A stretch of 64,000 nucleotides of DNA. It comes from Paracoccaceae bacterium (GTDB lineage Bacteria > Pseudomonadota > Alphaproteobacteria > Rhodobacterales > Rhodobacteraceae). The notes below the pieces were generated by a model. It ran no database searches. It saw only the letters and a list, made by a program, of their open reading frames with translations, and had not been told where the DNA came from. The stretch covers positions 62,001 to 126,000 of the forward strand of contig JAFWNM010000013.1 of the NCBI GenBank assembly GCA_017510335.1. The letters run 5' to 3'. Positions 55,039 through 63,693 of the stretch are shown piece after piece. The position numbers and the translations under genes are program-made. Position 1 is the first letter of the stretch; every line of letters begins with the position of its first letter.

Positions 55039-56025
55039 CTACACCCTTTCGATAATACGTTCGCCAAACAGGCCCTGTGGCCTGAACAGCAGGAACACCA
55101 GCGCCAGCATGTAGGCGAACCAGTTTTCCGTCGCGCCGCCGATGATGGGGTTCATGAAGAAGTCGAACAGCTTTTCGCCCACACCGATGATCAGTCCGCC
55201 CACAATTGCACCGGGGATGGATGTGAAGCCGCCCAGAATAAGCACTGGCAGCGCCTTGAGTGCTATAAGCGACAGGGAAAACTGCACCCCCGATTTTGAC
55301 CCCCACATGATGCCCGCAACAAGTGCCACAATTCCCGCGATGGACCAGGTCAGAACCCAGATGAAGCGCAGGCTGATACCCACCGATAGCGCGGCCTGAT
55401 GGTCGTCAGCCACCGCACGCAGGGCGCGGCCCTGTTTGGTGTATTGCGAAAACACTGTCAGGACCGCCACCAGCACCGCAGCAATACCAGCCGCCCAGAT
55501 TTCCAGCCGGTCAATATAGAAGCCATATCCGAACCAGTTGAATGTTGCTTCATCCACCGCCGATGACATGCCCTTGGGCAGGCCGACATCCAGCGCCTTG
55601 ACCTCGGCGCCCCACATGATGTCACCAACCCCTTCCAGAAAATACGCAAGGCCAATGGTCGCCATGAACAGGATGATCGGTTCTTGATTGACAAGGTGTT
55701 TCAGAATGAACCGTTCCACCAGAATGGCCAGCGCGATCATCACCAGAACCGTGGCCGGAATGGCCAGCATGGTGGGCATGTTCCAGCCGAAATGATGCAG
55801 CCGCGTGCCGAACATGGCGTTGATCAGATGCGAGAACGGAATTTGCCCCGACTGGAACCCCACCAGTGTCAGCGCTGCAAACAGCGCCATCACCCCTTGG
55901 GCAAAGTTGAAAATACCGCTGGCCTTGAAGATCAGCACGAAGCCCAGCGCCACCAGCGCATACATCACACCGGCAGTCAGCCCGTTAAGGGACGCTTCCA
56001 GCGCAAAAAGTAACGTATCAGGCAT
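55039..56025 (-). CDS. livH: HAAT transporter permease LivH
   Basis: Inner-membrane permease (328 aa, about eight segments) paired with LivM. Typical stretches: GLTAGVMYALVALGFVLIFKASGIFNFAQG, GRALRAVADDHQAALSVGIS (coupling loop) and LGGFTSIPGAIVGGLIIGVGE. Lies between livG (32 bases upstream) and livM (four bases downstream) in one operon. Confidence 0.93.
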   Translation of the reverse strand: MPDTLLFALEASLNGLTAGVMYALVALGFVLIFKASGIFNFAQGVMALFAALTLVGFQSGQIPFSHLINAMFGTRLHHFGWNMPTMLAIPATVLVMIALAILVERFILKHLVNQEPIILFMATIGLAYFLEGVGDIMWGAEVKALDVGLPKGMSSAVDEATFNWFGYGFYIDRLEIWAAGIAAVLVAVLTVFSQYTKQGRALRAVADDHQAALSVGISLRFIWVLTWSIAGIVALVAGIMWGSKSGVQFSLSLIALKALPVLILGGFTSIPGAIVGGLIIGVGEKLFDFFMNPIIGGATENWFAYMLALVFLLFRPQGLFGERIIERV

Positions 56026-56057
56026 ATCTGCCCCCTCCCCTGCGGTCTGTCGCCTGT

Positions 56058-56903
56058 TCAGTCATGTGCAACCCCAAGATAGGCGTTGATCACTTCTTGA
56101 TTGTTGCGCACCTCCTCAGGGGTGCCGTCCCCGATTTTCTTGCCGTAATCCATCACCACCACGCGGTCCGACAGGTCCATCACCACGCCCATGTCATGTT
56201 CGATCAAGACAGTTGTGGTGCCGAATTCATCATTCACATCCAGAATGAAGCGGCACATGTCTTCTTTTTCTTCCACATTCATGCCGGCCATGGGTTCGTC
56301 CAGCAACAAGATGGCGGGTTCGGCAGCCAGTGCGCGCGCCAGTTCCACGCGCTTCTTCAAGCCGTAGGGCAGGCGCGACACGGGGGTTTTGCGAATATGC
56401 TGGATTTCCAGAAAATCGATGATCTTTTCGACCTGCGCGCGGTTCTCGGCTTCTTCGCGGGCGGCGCGGCCCCACCAGATGGCCTGCTGAAACATGTTTG
56501 CCTTCATATGGTGCAAACGGCCGGTCATAATGTTGTCCAGAACGCTCATGCCTTCAAACAGCGCGATGTTCTGGAAGGTGCGCGCGATCCCTTGTTGCGC
56601 CACCTGATAGGGGCGCATGCGGGGACGCTTGTATCCTTTGTAAATGACCTCGCCTTCTTGCGGGTGATAGAACCCTGAAATCACATTCAGCATGGACGAT
56701 TTGCCTGCGCCATTGGGTCCGATGATGGCGCGGATTTCCCCCCAGCGAATGTCAAAACTGATGTCCTTGATCGCCACAACCCCACCGAAGCGCAGGGTGA
56801 TGTTGCGCATTTCCATCGCAACCCCGCCAATCTTGCGGCCATCTGCGGTCATGAAACCCGCGTCGGAATTTGTATCGAGCATCGTTCCCCCCTGCCCGCT
56901 CAT
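56058..56903 (-). CDS. livG: HAAT transporter ATP-binding protein LivG
   Basis: First ATPase of the importer (281 aa). Walker A GPNGAGKSS, the family-specific GIARTFQNIALFEGMSVLDN, signature region RLPYGLKKRVELARAL (degenerate LSGGQ, common in this subgroup), Walker B ILLLDEPMAG, switch His in LIEHDMGVV. ATG 56903 overlaps the ligase stop by four bases; ATG 56882, with a G-rich ribosome site, is an alternative. Confidence 0.9.
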   Translation of the reverse strand: MSGQGGTMLDTNSDAGFMTADGRKIGGVAMEMRNITLRFGGVVAIKDISFDIRWGEIRAIIGPNGAGKSSMLNVISGFYHPQEGEVIYKGYKRPRMRPYQVAQQGIARTFQNIALFEGMSVLDNIMTGRLHHMKANMFQQAIWWGRAAREEAENRAQVEKIIDFLEIQHIRKTPVSRLPYGLKKRVELARALAAEPAILLLDEPMAGMNVEEKEDMCRFILDVNDEFGTTTVLIEHDMGVVMDLSDRVVVMDYGKKIGDGTPEEVRNNQEVINAYLGVAHD

Positions 56904-58882
56904 TCTGCCGCCACCTGTTGGGCGACTGTGCCGAACACCCGCGCATCGCGGATTTCCAGCGTCGCTTTCAAAACGCCCTTGCGCCCGTCTTCATAGGTGA
57001 CTTCGGTTTCGGTATAGATGCTGTCCTTGTCGCTATAGAGCGCGTCGATCAGATCAGCGAATTTCTCCTCGACGATGCGGCGGCGCACTTTGCGGGTGCG
57101 GGTCATTTCGCCGTCATCGGCATCAAGTTCCTTATGCAGCACCAGAAAGCGGTGAATCTGGCAGCCCGACAGGAACTTGTCCTGCGCGACACTTTCATTG
57201 ACGTGTTCGACATGTCCCTGAATGGCGTCCAGCACCGGTTTCAGCCCCGCAAGTTCCTGATAGCTGGAATAGGCGATATTGTTGCGTTCCGCCCAACTGC
57301 CAACGGCGTTCAGGTCGATATTCACGAAGGCCACGCATCTGTCGCGCCCATTGCCGAACACCACCGTTTCCAGAATGTTGGGAAAGAACTTCAGCTTGTT
57401 TTCCACATATTTGGGCGCGAACATGCCGCCATCGGCCATCTTGCCCACATCCTTGGCGCGGTCGATGATGCGCAGATGGCCGGTCGCCTCCTCGAAGAAC
57501 CCCGCATCGCCCGTGGCCACCCAGCCTTCACTGTCCTTGGTAGAGGCAGTGCTTTCGGCATTCTTGTAATAGCTTTCGAACGTGCCGGGCGAGCGGTAGA
57601 ACACCTCGCCATTATCAGCGATGCGCACTTCCACACCTGGCGATGGCACCCCCACTGTGTCCGACCGCACTTCACCGTCGGGTTGCTGGGTAATGAACAC
57701 GCTGGCTTCTGTCTGGCCGTAAAGCTGTTTCAGGTTGATCCCCAGCGCGCGATAGAAATCAAATATTTCCGGCCCGATGGCTTCGCCCGCAGTATAGGCC
57801 ACCCGAATGCGCCGCAGGCCAAGCGTATCTTTCAACGGGCCATACACCAGCACAGTGCCAAGCGCGTATTTCAACCGCTGCATCGCGCCCAAGGGCTTGC
57901 CATCCAGCAGTTTCGGCCCGGTATCGCGGGCAAAATCCATGAAATGGTGAAACAACCGCCGTTTCAGGGGCGAGGCATCTTCCATGCGGATCATCACTGT
58001 GGTCAGCATGGTTTCAAAAATGCGTGGCGGTGCGAAATAATAGGTCGGGCCAATCTCGCGCAAATCCGTCATCATGGTCTGGGCGGATTCAGGGCAGTTC
58101 ACGCAAAACCCCGTCCAATACGCCTGCCCTATGGCAAAAATGAAATCCCCAACCCATGCCATGGGCAGATAGGCAAGAATTTCATCGCCCGGGCGCAGGT
58201 TGTCGAATTCCGAACTGTTCTTGGATGTGATGATGATGTTGCGATTGCTGAGCACCACGCCCTTAGGCTTGCCGGTGGTGCCGGATGTATACAGCATGAC
58301 ACAGGTGCTGTCCCAGCCCAGCGCCGCGATGCGCGTGTTCAGTTCCGGTTCCAGCCGTGTTTGCGCCGCGCGCCCTTCGCGCATGACATCATCCAGCCAG
58401 TTCATGTGGCTGTGGTCGTATTTGCGCATCCCGCGCTTGTCCAGATACAGGATTTCATCGATGCAATGCACCGTTTCCTGAACCTCCAGCACCTTGTCGA
58501 CCTGTTCCTGGTCACCGCACACGACAAATCGCGCGCCGCAATGGTCCAGCACATAGGCCATTTCTTCGGCAACCGCGTCCTGATACAGCGGCACAGGAAT
58601 GGCCCCCACCGATTGCGCCGCGACCATGGACCAATACAGCGCCGGACGGTTGCGCCCGATGATGGCGACATAATCGCCCTGTTTCATGCCAAGCGCCAGA
58701 AACCCCAGTGCCATGGCGCGCACATGGTCATGGGTCTGCGCCCATGACCATGATTGCCAGATGCCGAATTCCTTTTCACGATAGGCCGTCTGGCGGCCGT
58801 ACTGCGTGGCATTGCGTGCCAAAAGCGCAGGGATGGAGCAAAGCCCATCCAGTGTTTCCTTGGGTGCTGCTGTGGTGGTCAC
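56900..58882 (-). CDS. Long-chain fatty-acid/aryl acyl-CoA synthetase (AMP-forming)
   Basis: 660 aa, ANL superfamily. The P-loop is LYTSGTTGKPKGVVLSN; other core motifs are YGQTEASV, the hinge WVATGDAGFFEEATGHLRII and DRAKDVGKMADGGMFAPKYV. It activates a carboxylic acid with ATP and CoA. The GTG at 58882 has AGGAGGAGGA upstream. It heads the operon and is coupled to livG, so uptake and activation are probably linked. The exact acid is unknown. Confidence 0.87.
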   Translation of the reverse strand: MTTTAAPKETLDGLCSIPALLARNATQYGRQTAYREKEFGIWQSWSWAQTHDHVRAMALGFLALGMKQGDYVAIIGRNRPALYWSMVAAQSVGAIPVPLYQDAVAEEMAYVLDHCGARFVVCGDQEQVDKVLEVQETVHCIDEILYLDKRGMRKYDHSHMNWLDDVMREGRAAQTRLEPELNTRIAALGWDSTCVMLYTSGTTGKPKGVVLSNRNIIITSKNSSEFDNLRPGDEILAYLPMAWVGDFIFAIGQAYWTGFCVNCPESAQTMMTDLREIGPTYYFAPPRIFETMLTTVMIRMEDASPLKRRLFHHFMDFARDTGPKLLDGKPLGAMQRLKYALGTVLVYGPLKDTLGLRRIRVAYTAGEAIGPEIFDFYRALGINLKQLYGQTEASVFITQQPDGEVRSDTVGVPSPGVEVRIADNGEVFYRSPGTFESYYKNAESTASTKDSEGWVATGDAGFFEEATGHLRIIDRAKDVGKMADGGMFAPKYVENKLKFFPNILETVVFGNGRDRCVAFVNIDLNAVGSWAERNNIAYSSYQELAGLKPVLDAIQGHVEHVNESVAQDKFLSGCQIHRFLVLHKELDADDGEMTRTRKVRRRIVEEKFADLIDALYSDKDSIYTETEVTYEDGRKGVLKATLEIRDARVFGTVAQQVAAE

Positions 58883-59112
58883 AGACAAGTCCTCCTCCTG
58901 TCGGTCAATGCAGGCAAGCCAGCCCTCCGCTGCTGTCTTGTCTGAATGCGCGCGCCCCGAACGTGTTTGGTCATGTGGCCGTGCGATTCTTGCGGCAGTT
59001 TTACCCAAACCTTACGAATTGTAACGCGCGTTGTTCTGGGCTTCCGAAGTGGTCAGCGACAGTCTAGGGTTCGGGCAAGGGCGGGCTTTTGCCCGGAACG
59101 GGGGGCGCAGGC

Positions 59113-61041
59113 GTGGCATTGACGGAAAACACCCGCATCAACCTGATGGCGGCGGGGTTAAACATGATCCAGCAGGCGCTGTCGATTTTTGACAGCACCT
59201 TGCGGCTGTCGGTCAGCAACCGGCGCTATCAGGAAATGTTTGAACTGCCAGAACATCTGGTCCAGCCCGGTGTGGGGTTTGAAGATACAATCCGCTATCT
59301 GGTGTCGCGCGGGGAATACGGCCCTGTTGACGACCACGAACAGGCCGTGCGCACCCGCGTGGAGGCCGCGCGCGCCTTCGTGCCCCATTACATGGAACGC
59401 CTGCGCGCCAATGGCCGCTGGATCAGCGTCGAAGGTGCCCCCCTGCCACAGGGCGGATGGATCACGGTCTATACCGACATTACCGAAGTGAAGTTGCAAG
59501 AGGGGCTGTTGCGGGCGCGATCAGAAGAATTGTCGGACGAATTGCTGGCCCATGCCGAACGGCTGGCCGCCACCAACCGCGCGCTTGCCGCAAGCAACGC
59601 GGCCCTTGAACAGGCCAAACGCGAATTGACCGAAATGGAGGCCCGCACCCGCCTGACCACCGAAATGATGCCCGCGCATATTGCACATATGGATTGCGAT
59701 CTGCGCTATACGTTTTCCAACCGGCGTTTGTCATCCATCTTTCCCGGCCTGCCGCGCAATGGAGTGGGCCACCCCGCAAAGGCGGTTTTGGGCAGTATGT
59801 ATGAAAAGATACTGCCACTTCTGGAACGCGCGCTGGGCGGGGAAAACGCCGTGCATGAATTCACCCATGATGACAGCGGGCGGCGTATCCGGCTGGCGCT
59901 GACGCCCGACAAGGTGGGCTGCGGGCCGATCAATGGCATTTACATCATGTCCATGGACGTGACCGAGGAAACACAGGCCCGCGCGGCCCTGGCCCAGACG
60001 CGCAAGCGCGAACTGGCCGCGCAACTGTCATCGGGTATGGTGCATGATTTCGGCAATCTTCTGACCATCATTCTGGGACTTCAGGGCCAGATGCTTCGGG
60101 CCGGTGCCCTGCCTGCGCATATGTCGCAACTGGTGCAATCCACCATCGCGGCTGCGCGCCGGGGGGGTGTGCTGCTGGAACGGCTTGCGTCCATTTCGGG
60201 CCACCGGGAATTGCAACTGCGCCCGACTGATTTAAGTGCATTGTTGCACGACCTGTCGCTGATGGCAGGCCCCGCGCTGCCCGACAACATGCGCCTTGAT
60301 ATGCAGATCGCCCCGGACCTGCCGCTTCTGCTGCTGGATCAGGGGGTTTTGCAAGACAGTGTGCTGAACCTTATCCTGAACGCCCGCGATGCGATGGCAG
60401 GCCAGGGCGGACAGGTCACACTGACAGTCACGAACGTGGCCGATACATGGCTGGAACTGATGCTAAGCGACACTGGCACGGGGTTCAGCGACGAAGCCCT
60501 GCACAAGGCGCTTGATCCGTTCTTCACCACCAAAGGGGCGGACGGAACCGGCTTGGGGCTGGCGATGGTCTATGACCAGATTACCCTGTCGGGGGGAACG
60601 GTCCGGCTGGCAAACCGCCCGCGCGGGGGCGCGCAGGTGACATTGCGCCTGCCGTTCAAGCCCGTGCCGCGCGCGCGCGCGCTGCCACCTGCGGGGCTTG
60701 TGCTGCTGGTTGAAGATACACAAAGCATTCGTGAATCCGTGCGCGCGATGCTGTGCGATCTGGGCCATAGCGTCATCGAGGCGACAACAGCAGATGAAGC
60801 GCTGGCGCTGGCCGATCTGCCGGATCTGGACATCATGCTGTCGGACATAAACCTGCCCGGCACGCTGTCGGGCCTGGACCTTGCGCGCGCCTTGCGTGGT
60901 CGCGGACAGATGCGGCTGTGCCTGATGACTGCGCTGCCCGCCTATGACCGCTTGCACCGTGAAGCCGCGGGCGAATTCCCTGTCCTGACAAAACCTTTCA
61001 GCCCCCAAGACCTGCGCTTCACCCTGGAGGGGATTTCATGA
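59113..61041 (+). CDS. Hybrid sensor histidine kinase (PAS - kinase - receiver)
   Basis: 642 aa, no membrane segment, so a cytoplasmic sensor. Two PAS-like domains (about residues 10-125 and 190-290) are joined by a coiled coil. The phospho-His is in MVHDFGNLLTIILG; ATPase boxes follow (LILNARDAM, SDTGTGFSD, PFFTTKGADGTGLGLAMV). A C-terminal receiver has VEDTQSIRES and the phospho-Asp in MLSDINLPGT. GTG 59113 has a G-rich ribosome site; TTG 59089 is an upstream alternative. Divergent from the acyl-CoA synthetase operon. Confidence 0.87.
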   Translation: MALTENTRINLMAAGLNMIQQALSIFDSTLRLSVSNRRYQEMFELPEHLVQPGVGFEDTIRYLVSRGEYGPVDDHEQAVRTRVEAARAFVPHYMERLRANGRWISVEGAPLPQGGWITVYTDITEVKLQEGLLRARSEELSDELLAHAERLAATNRALAASNAALEQAKRELTEMEARTRLTTEMMPAHIAHMDCDLRYTFSNRRLSSIFPGLPRNGVGHPAKAVLGSMYEKILPLLERALGGENAVHEFTHDDSGRRIRLALTPDKVGCGPINGIYIMSMDVTEETQARAALAQTRKRELAAQLSSGMVHDFGNLLTIILGLQGQMLRAGALPAHMSQLVQSTIAAARRGGVLLERLASISGHRELQLRPTDLSALLHDLSLMAGPALPDNMRLDMQIAPDLPLLLLDQGVLQDSVLNLILNARDAMAGQGGQVTLTVTNVADTWLELMLSDTGTGFSDEALHKALDPFFTTKGADGTGLGLAMVYDQITLSGGTVRLANRPRGGAQVTLRLPFKPVPRARALPPAGLVLLVEDTQSIRESVRAMLCDLGHSVIEATTADEALALADLPDLDIMLSDINLPGTLSGLDLARALRGRGQMRLCLMTALPAYDRLHREAAGEFPVLTKPFSPQDLRFTLEGIS

Positions 61042-61742
61042 CCACAGCCCATATCGCCATTCTGGATGATGAACCCGAAATCAGGCAAATCCTGTCCCAG
61101 ACCTTGCAGGATGCGGGGTTTCAGACCTCATCCTATGCGCGCGCGACCGAATTTGAAGCCGCGCTGCGCAAGGTCACGCCTGATGTCTGTCTTGTTGATC
61201 TTGGCCTGCCGGACCGCGACGGGCTGGCCCTGGTGCACCGGCTTGCGCTTGAATCGGGGGCGACGATCATCATCATATCAGGCCGCGCGCAGGTGCAAGA
61301 CCGCGTCACGGGGCTGGAACTGGGCGCGGATGACTATATCATCAAACCGTTTGATCCCGCCGAAGTTGTGGCGCGCATCCGCGCGCGTTTGCGCAAACCC
61401 GCTGGTCCGGGGGCCAGCAGTCCGAAAATCGCGCGCTTTAACGGGTGGGTGGCGCAGTTCGACCGCTATGTGCTGATTGATGATCAGGGGCAGGAAACCC
61501 CGTTCAGCCATGCCGAAGGGGAAGTGTTGCGCCTGTTTCTGGAAAGCCCCAAACGCCTGATTTCGCGCGCGCAAATGCTTGATACCCTTGGCGGTGGCGC
61601 TGGCGAAAGCTTTGACCGCGCCATGGATGTGCGCATTTCACGCCTGCGCACCAAACTGTGCGAAGATCCGCGCAACCCGCGCTTGATCAAAACGATCTAC
61701 GGTGCCGGCTACATCTTCCTTGGGGATGTCAGCTGGGGGTAG
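61038..61742 (+). CDS. OmpR-family response regulator
   Basis: 234 aa. The receiver has ILDDEPEIRQ, phospho-Asp in CLVDLGLPDRDG, and IIKPFDPAE with the conserved Lys; the winged-helix output domain contains FSHAEGEVLRLFLESPKRLI and VRISRLRTKLCEDPRNPRLI, ending IYGAGYIF. Its ATG overlaps the kinase stop (ATGA), so they form a pair. Probable targets are the divergent ligase-liv operon or itself. Confidence 0.92.
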   Translation: MTTAHIAILDDEPEIRQILSQTLQDAGFQTSSYARATEFEAALRKVTPDVCLVDLGLPDRDGLALVHRLALESGATIIIISGRAQVQDRVTGLELGADDYIIKPFDPAEVVARIRARLRKPAGPGASSPKIARFNGWVAQFDRYVLIDDQGQETPFSHAEGEVLRLFLESPKRLISRAQMLDTLGGGAGESFDRAMDVRISRLRTKLCEDPRNPRLIKTIYGAGYIFLGDVSWG

Positions 61743-61854
61743 CCACTGGCCCCCGCCCCTATCGGGTGGCGCTGTCACAGGATGCTTTATGTTTACAGCG
61801 CAGCCCGCATCGTTCAAGATATGCCAAGTCTGACTTCAGGACAAAGGAGCAAGG

Positions 61855-62316
61855 ATGCGCAAATTTCTTGTCATTCTGGACGACAGCCGCGAATGCCTGA
61901 ACGCCATCCGCTTTGCCGCGCTGCGCGCCGCCAAGACGGGCGCCGAGGTGCAGATTCTGTCTGTCATCAGCCCCGAAGAATTTCAGGGCTGGATCGGCGT
62001 GGCCGATGTCATGCGCGCCGAAACCCGGGAGCGGATTGAAGCGCATTTCGAAGTTTTTGCCAAATGGATGCGCGACCGGCAAGGGTTGCACCCCGAACTT
62101 GTCATCCGCGAAGGCGATGCAGTGGAAGAAGTGCTGGCCCAGATACAGGATGACCCCGATATCGGGTTTCTGGTTCTGGGCGCGGGAACCGAAGGCAACA
62201 CCCCTGGCCCCATCGTCACGCAACTGGTGCGCAATTCCGGCACCCTGCCAGTGCCCATAACCATTGTTCCCGGCGAACTTGACCGCGACAAACTGGAAGC
62301 CATTGCCACGGGATAG
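61855..62316 (+). CDS. Universal stress protein, UspA family
   Basis: 153 aa single USP domain: RKFLVILDDSRECLNAIRFA at the start and FLVLGAGTEGNTPGPIVTQL (G-2x-G-9x-G(S/T)-like ATP-binding segment) near the end. AAGGAG precedes the ATG. Stress-linked small protein; partner unknown. It stands alone between the response regulator and the hydrolase gene, with 88 bases to the next start. Confidence 0.88.
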   Translation: MRKFLVILDDSRECLNAIRFAALRAAKTGAEVQILSVISPEEFQGWIGVADVMRAETRERIEAHFEVFAKWMRDRQGLHPELVIREGDAVEEVLAQIQDDPDIGFLVLGAGTEGNTPGPIVTQLVRNSGTLPVPITIVPGELDRDKLEAIATG

Positions 62317-62404
62317 CGTATTTTTCGCCCACGCCCCCAGTTTGCACATGTGACCAAATGCGGCTAGGTCCAATGCCAGATCGCAAAACACAGGAAACAT
62401 CATC

Positions 62405-63250
62405 ATGAAATTACTGCGCTTTGGCCCGAAAGGTCAGGAAAAACCGGGGTGTCTGGATGCACAGGGCAATCTGCGTGACCTGTCAGGGGTAAGCGATGAT
62501 TTCGGCGGCGACACTGTGGCGCTGGAAGCACTGGCCAAACTGGCATTGTTGGATCTTGAGACGCTGCCGATAGTGGCGCAGAACACGCGCCTTGGCGCGC
62601 CCCTTGCGCATGTTCCCAATTTTTATTGTATCGGCTTGAACTATGCCGCGCACGCCGCTGAAACCGGCGCAGAAAAGCCCAAGGAACCGCTGGTCTTCTC
62701 CAAGGCCACATCCTCGCTTGCCGGACCGCATGATCCCATTATCATTCCCAAAGGGGCCGCGCGGACAGATTGGGAAGTGGAACTGGGTATCGTTATCGGA
62801 AAACGGGCGCTTTATGTCGATGAAGCTGACGCATTGGGCTATGTTGCAGGCTATTGCGCGGTCAATGACGTTTCCGAGCGCGATTTCCAAAAGAACCGCG
62901 GCGGGCAATGGATCAAGGGAAAATCCGCGCCCGGTTTTGGCAAGATCGGCCCGTGGATTGTGACAGCTGATGCAGTGCCCGACCCGCAGGCGCTGCGATT
63001 GCAGCTATCAGTCAACGGGCAAACACGGCAGGACTCGACCACGGCAGATATGATTTTCACAGTTGCGCAGATCATATCCTATATGTCCCACTTCATGGAA
63101 CTGGTGCCGGGCGACGTGATCGCAACCGGCACCCCGTCGGGCGTTGCGGCGGGCATGTCGCCCCCGCAATTCCTGCAACCGGGCGATGTTGTGTCGCTGA
63201 CCGTAGAAGGGCTTGGAACCCAAAGCGCTGATGTCATCGCCGCAAGCTGA
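62405..63250 (+). CDS. Fumarylacetoacetate hydrolase-family protein
   Basis: 281 aa. The C-terminal FAH fold shows NFYCIGLNYAAHAAETGAE, the metal ligands in TDWEVELGIVIG (Glu, Glu) and a later Asp, NDVSERDFQ, and GDVIATGTPSGVAAG. Relatives include 2-oxo acid hydratases/decarboxylases and acylpyruvases of aromatic catabolism; ureidoglycolate lyase is another possible label. The substrate cannot be decided. A ten-bp hairpin follows. Confidence 0.87.
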   Translation: MKLLRFGPKGQEKPGCLDAQGNLRDLSGVSDDFGGDTVALEALAKLALLDLETLPIVAQNTRLGAPLAHVPNFYCIGLNYAAHAAETGAEKPKEPLVFSKATSSLAGPHDPIIIPKGAARTDWEVELGIVIGKRALYVDEADALGYVAGYCAVNDVSERDFQKNRGGQWIKGKSAPGFGKIGPWIVTADAVPDPQALRLQLSVNGQTRQDSTTADMIFTVAQIISYMSHFMELVPGDVIATGTPSGVAAGMSPPQFLQPGDVVSLTVEGLGTQSADVIAAS

Positions 63251-63260
63251 TCCGGGCAAT

Positions 63261-63290
63261 GTGTCGCGGGTCACTTGATCCCCGCGACAC
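63261..63290 (+). terminator. Terminator after the FAH-family gene
   Basis: GTGTCGCGGG (63261-63270) pairs perfectly with CCCGCGACAC (63281-63290), ten-base loop, ten bases after the stop codon. No U-tract. Confidence 0.7.
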
Positions 63291-63367
63291 ATTCTGGCGC
63301 TGTCACGCGCATATTCCATACGCATACCGCAACCCGGTGTTCGCGCCAGGCGTGTGCGTCATGGCCG

Positions 63368-63613
63368 TTATACGACCGCATCTTTCAGCAGGCGCGCAAT
63401 CTCGTCTTTCAGCGCCAGACGCTTGCGCCGCAACTCCACCTCGTGGTCCTCCGAGACAGGTTCAACCAAAGTCTCTGCCCGGTGGATGGCGCGGTTTATC
63501 TCATGATACTGGTCCGAAAGCTTAAGGAAATGCGCATCCTCAACTTTCAGGCGGTGAATTAGATCAACGGAACCAGGGAACTCTTCGGCCAGTTCGTGCG
63601 GGGTGTGCGACAT
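63368..63613 (-). CDS. DUF465 (YdcH/SlyX-like) small protein
   Basis: 81 aa, mostly helical and charged: FHLLKVE-type core IHRLKVEDAHFLKLSDQYHE, then INRAIHRAE and a C-terminal RRKRLALKDEIARLL. This matches DUF465, small coiled-coil proteins of unknown function. The ATG at 63613 gives the normal size; the frame upstream is not family-like. Confidence 0.82.
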   Translation of the reverse strand: MSHTPHELAEEFPGSVDLIHRLKVEDAHFLKLSDQYHEINRAIHRAETLVEPVSEDHEVELRRKRLALKDEIARLLKDAVV

Positions 63614-63693
63614 TTCGAACTCCTGTTTTACTATACTGTCAAGAATAGTCGAAACGGCCGTTCCAAACATTGATCTGTCGCAAATGATTTCAG

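Noticed and set aside
56870-58747. 625-codon plus-strand frame over the acyl-CoA synthetase
   Set aside because: Shadow of a clear ANL-family enzyme on the minus strand.
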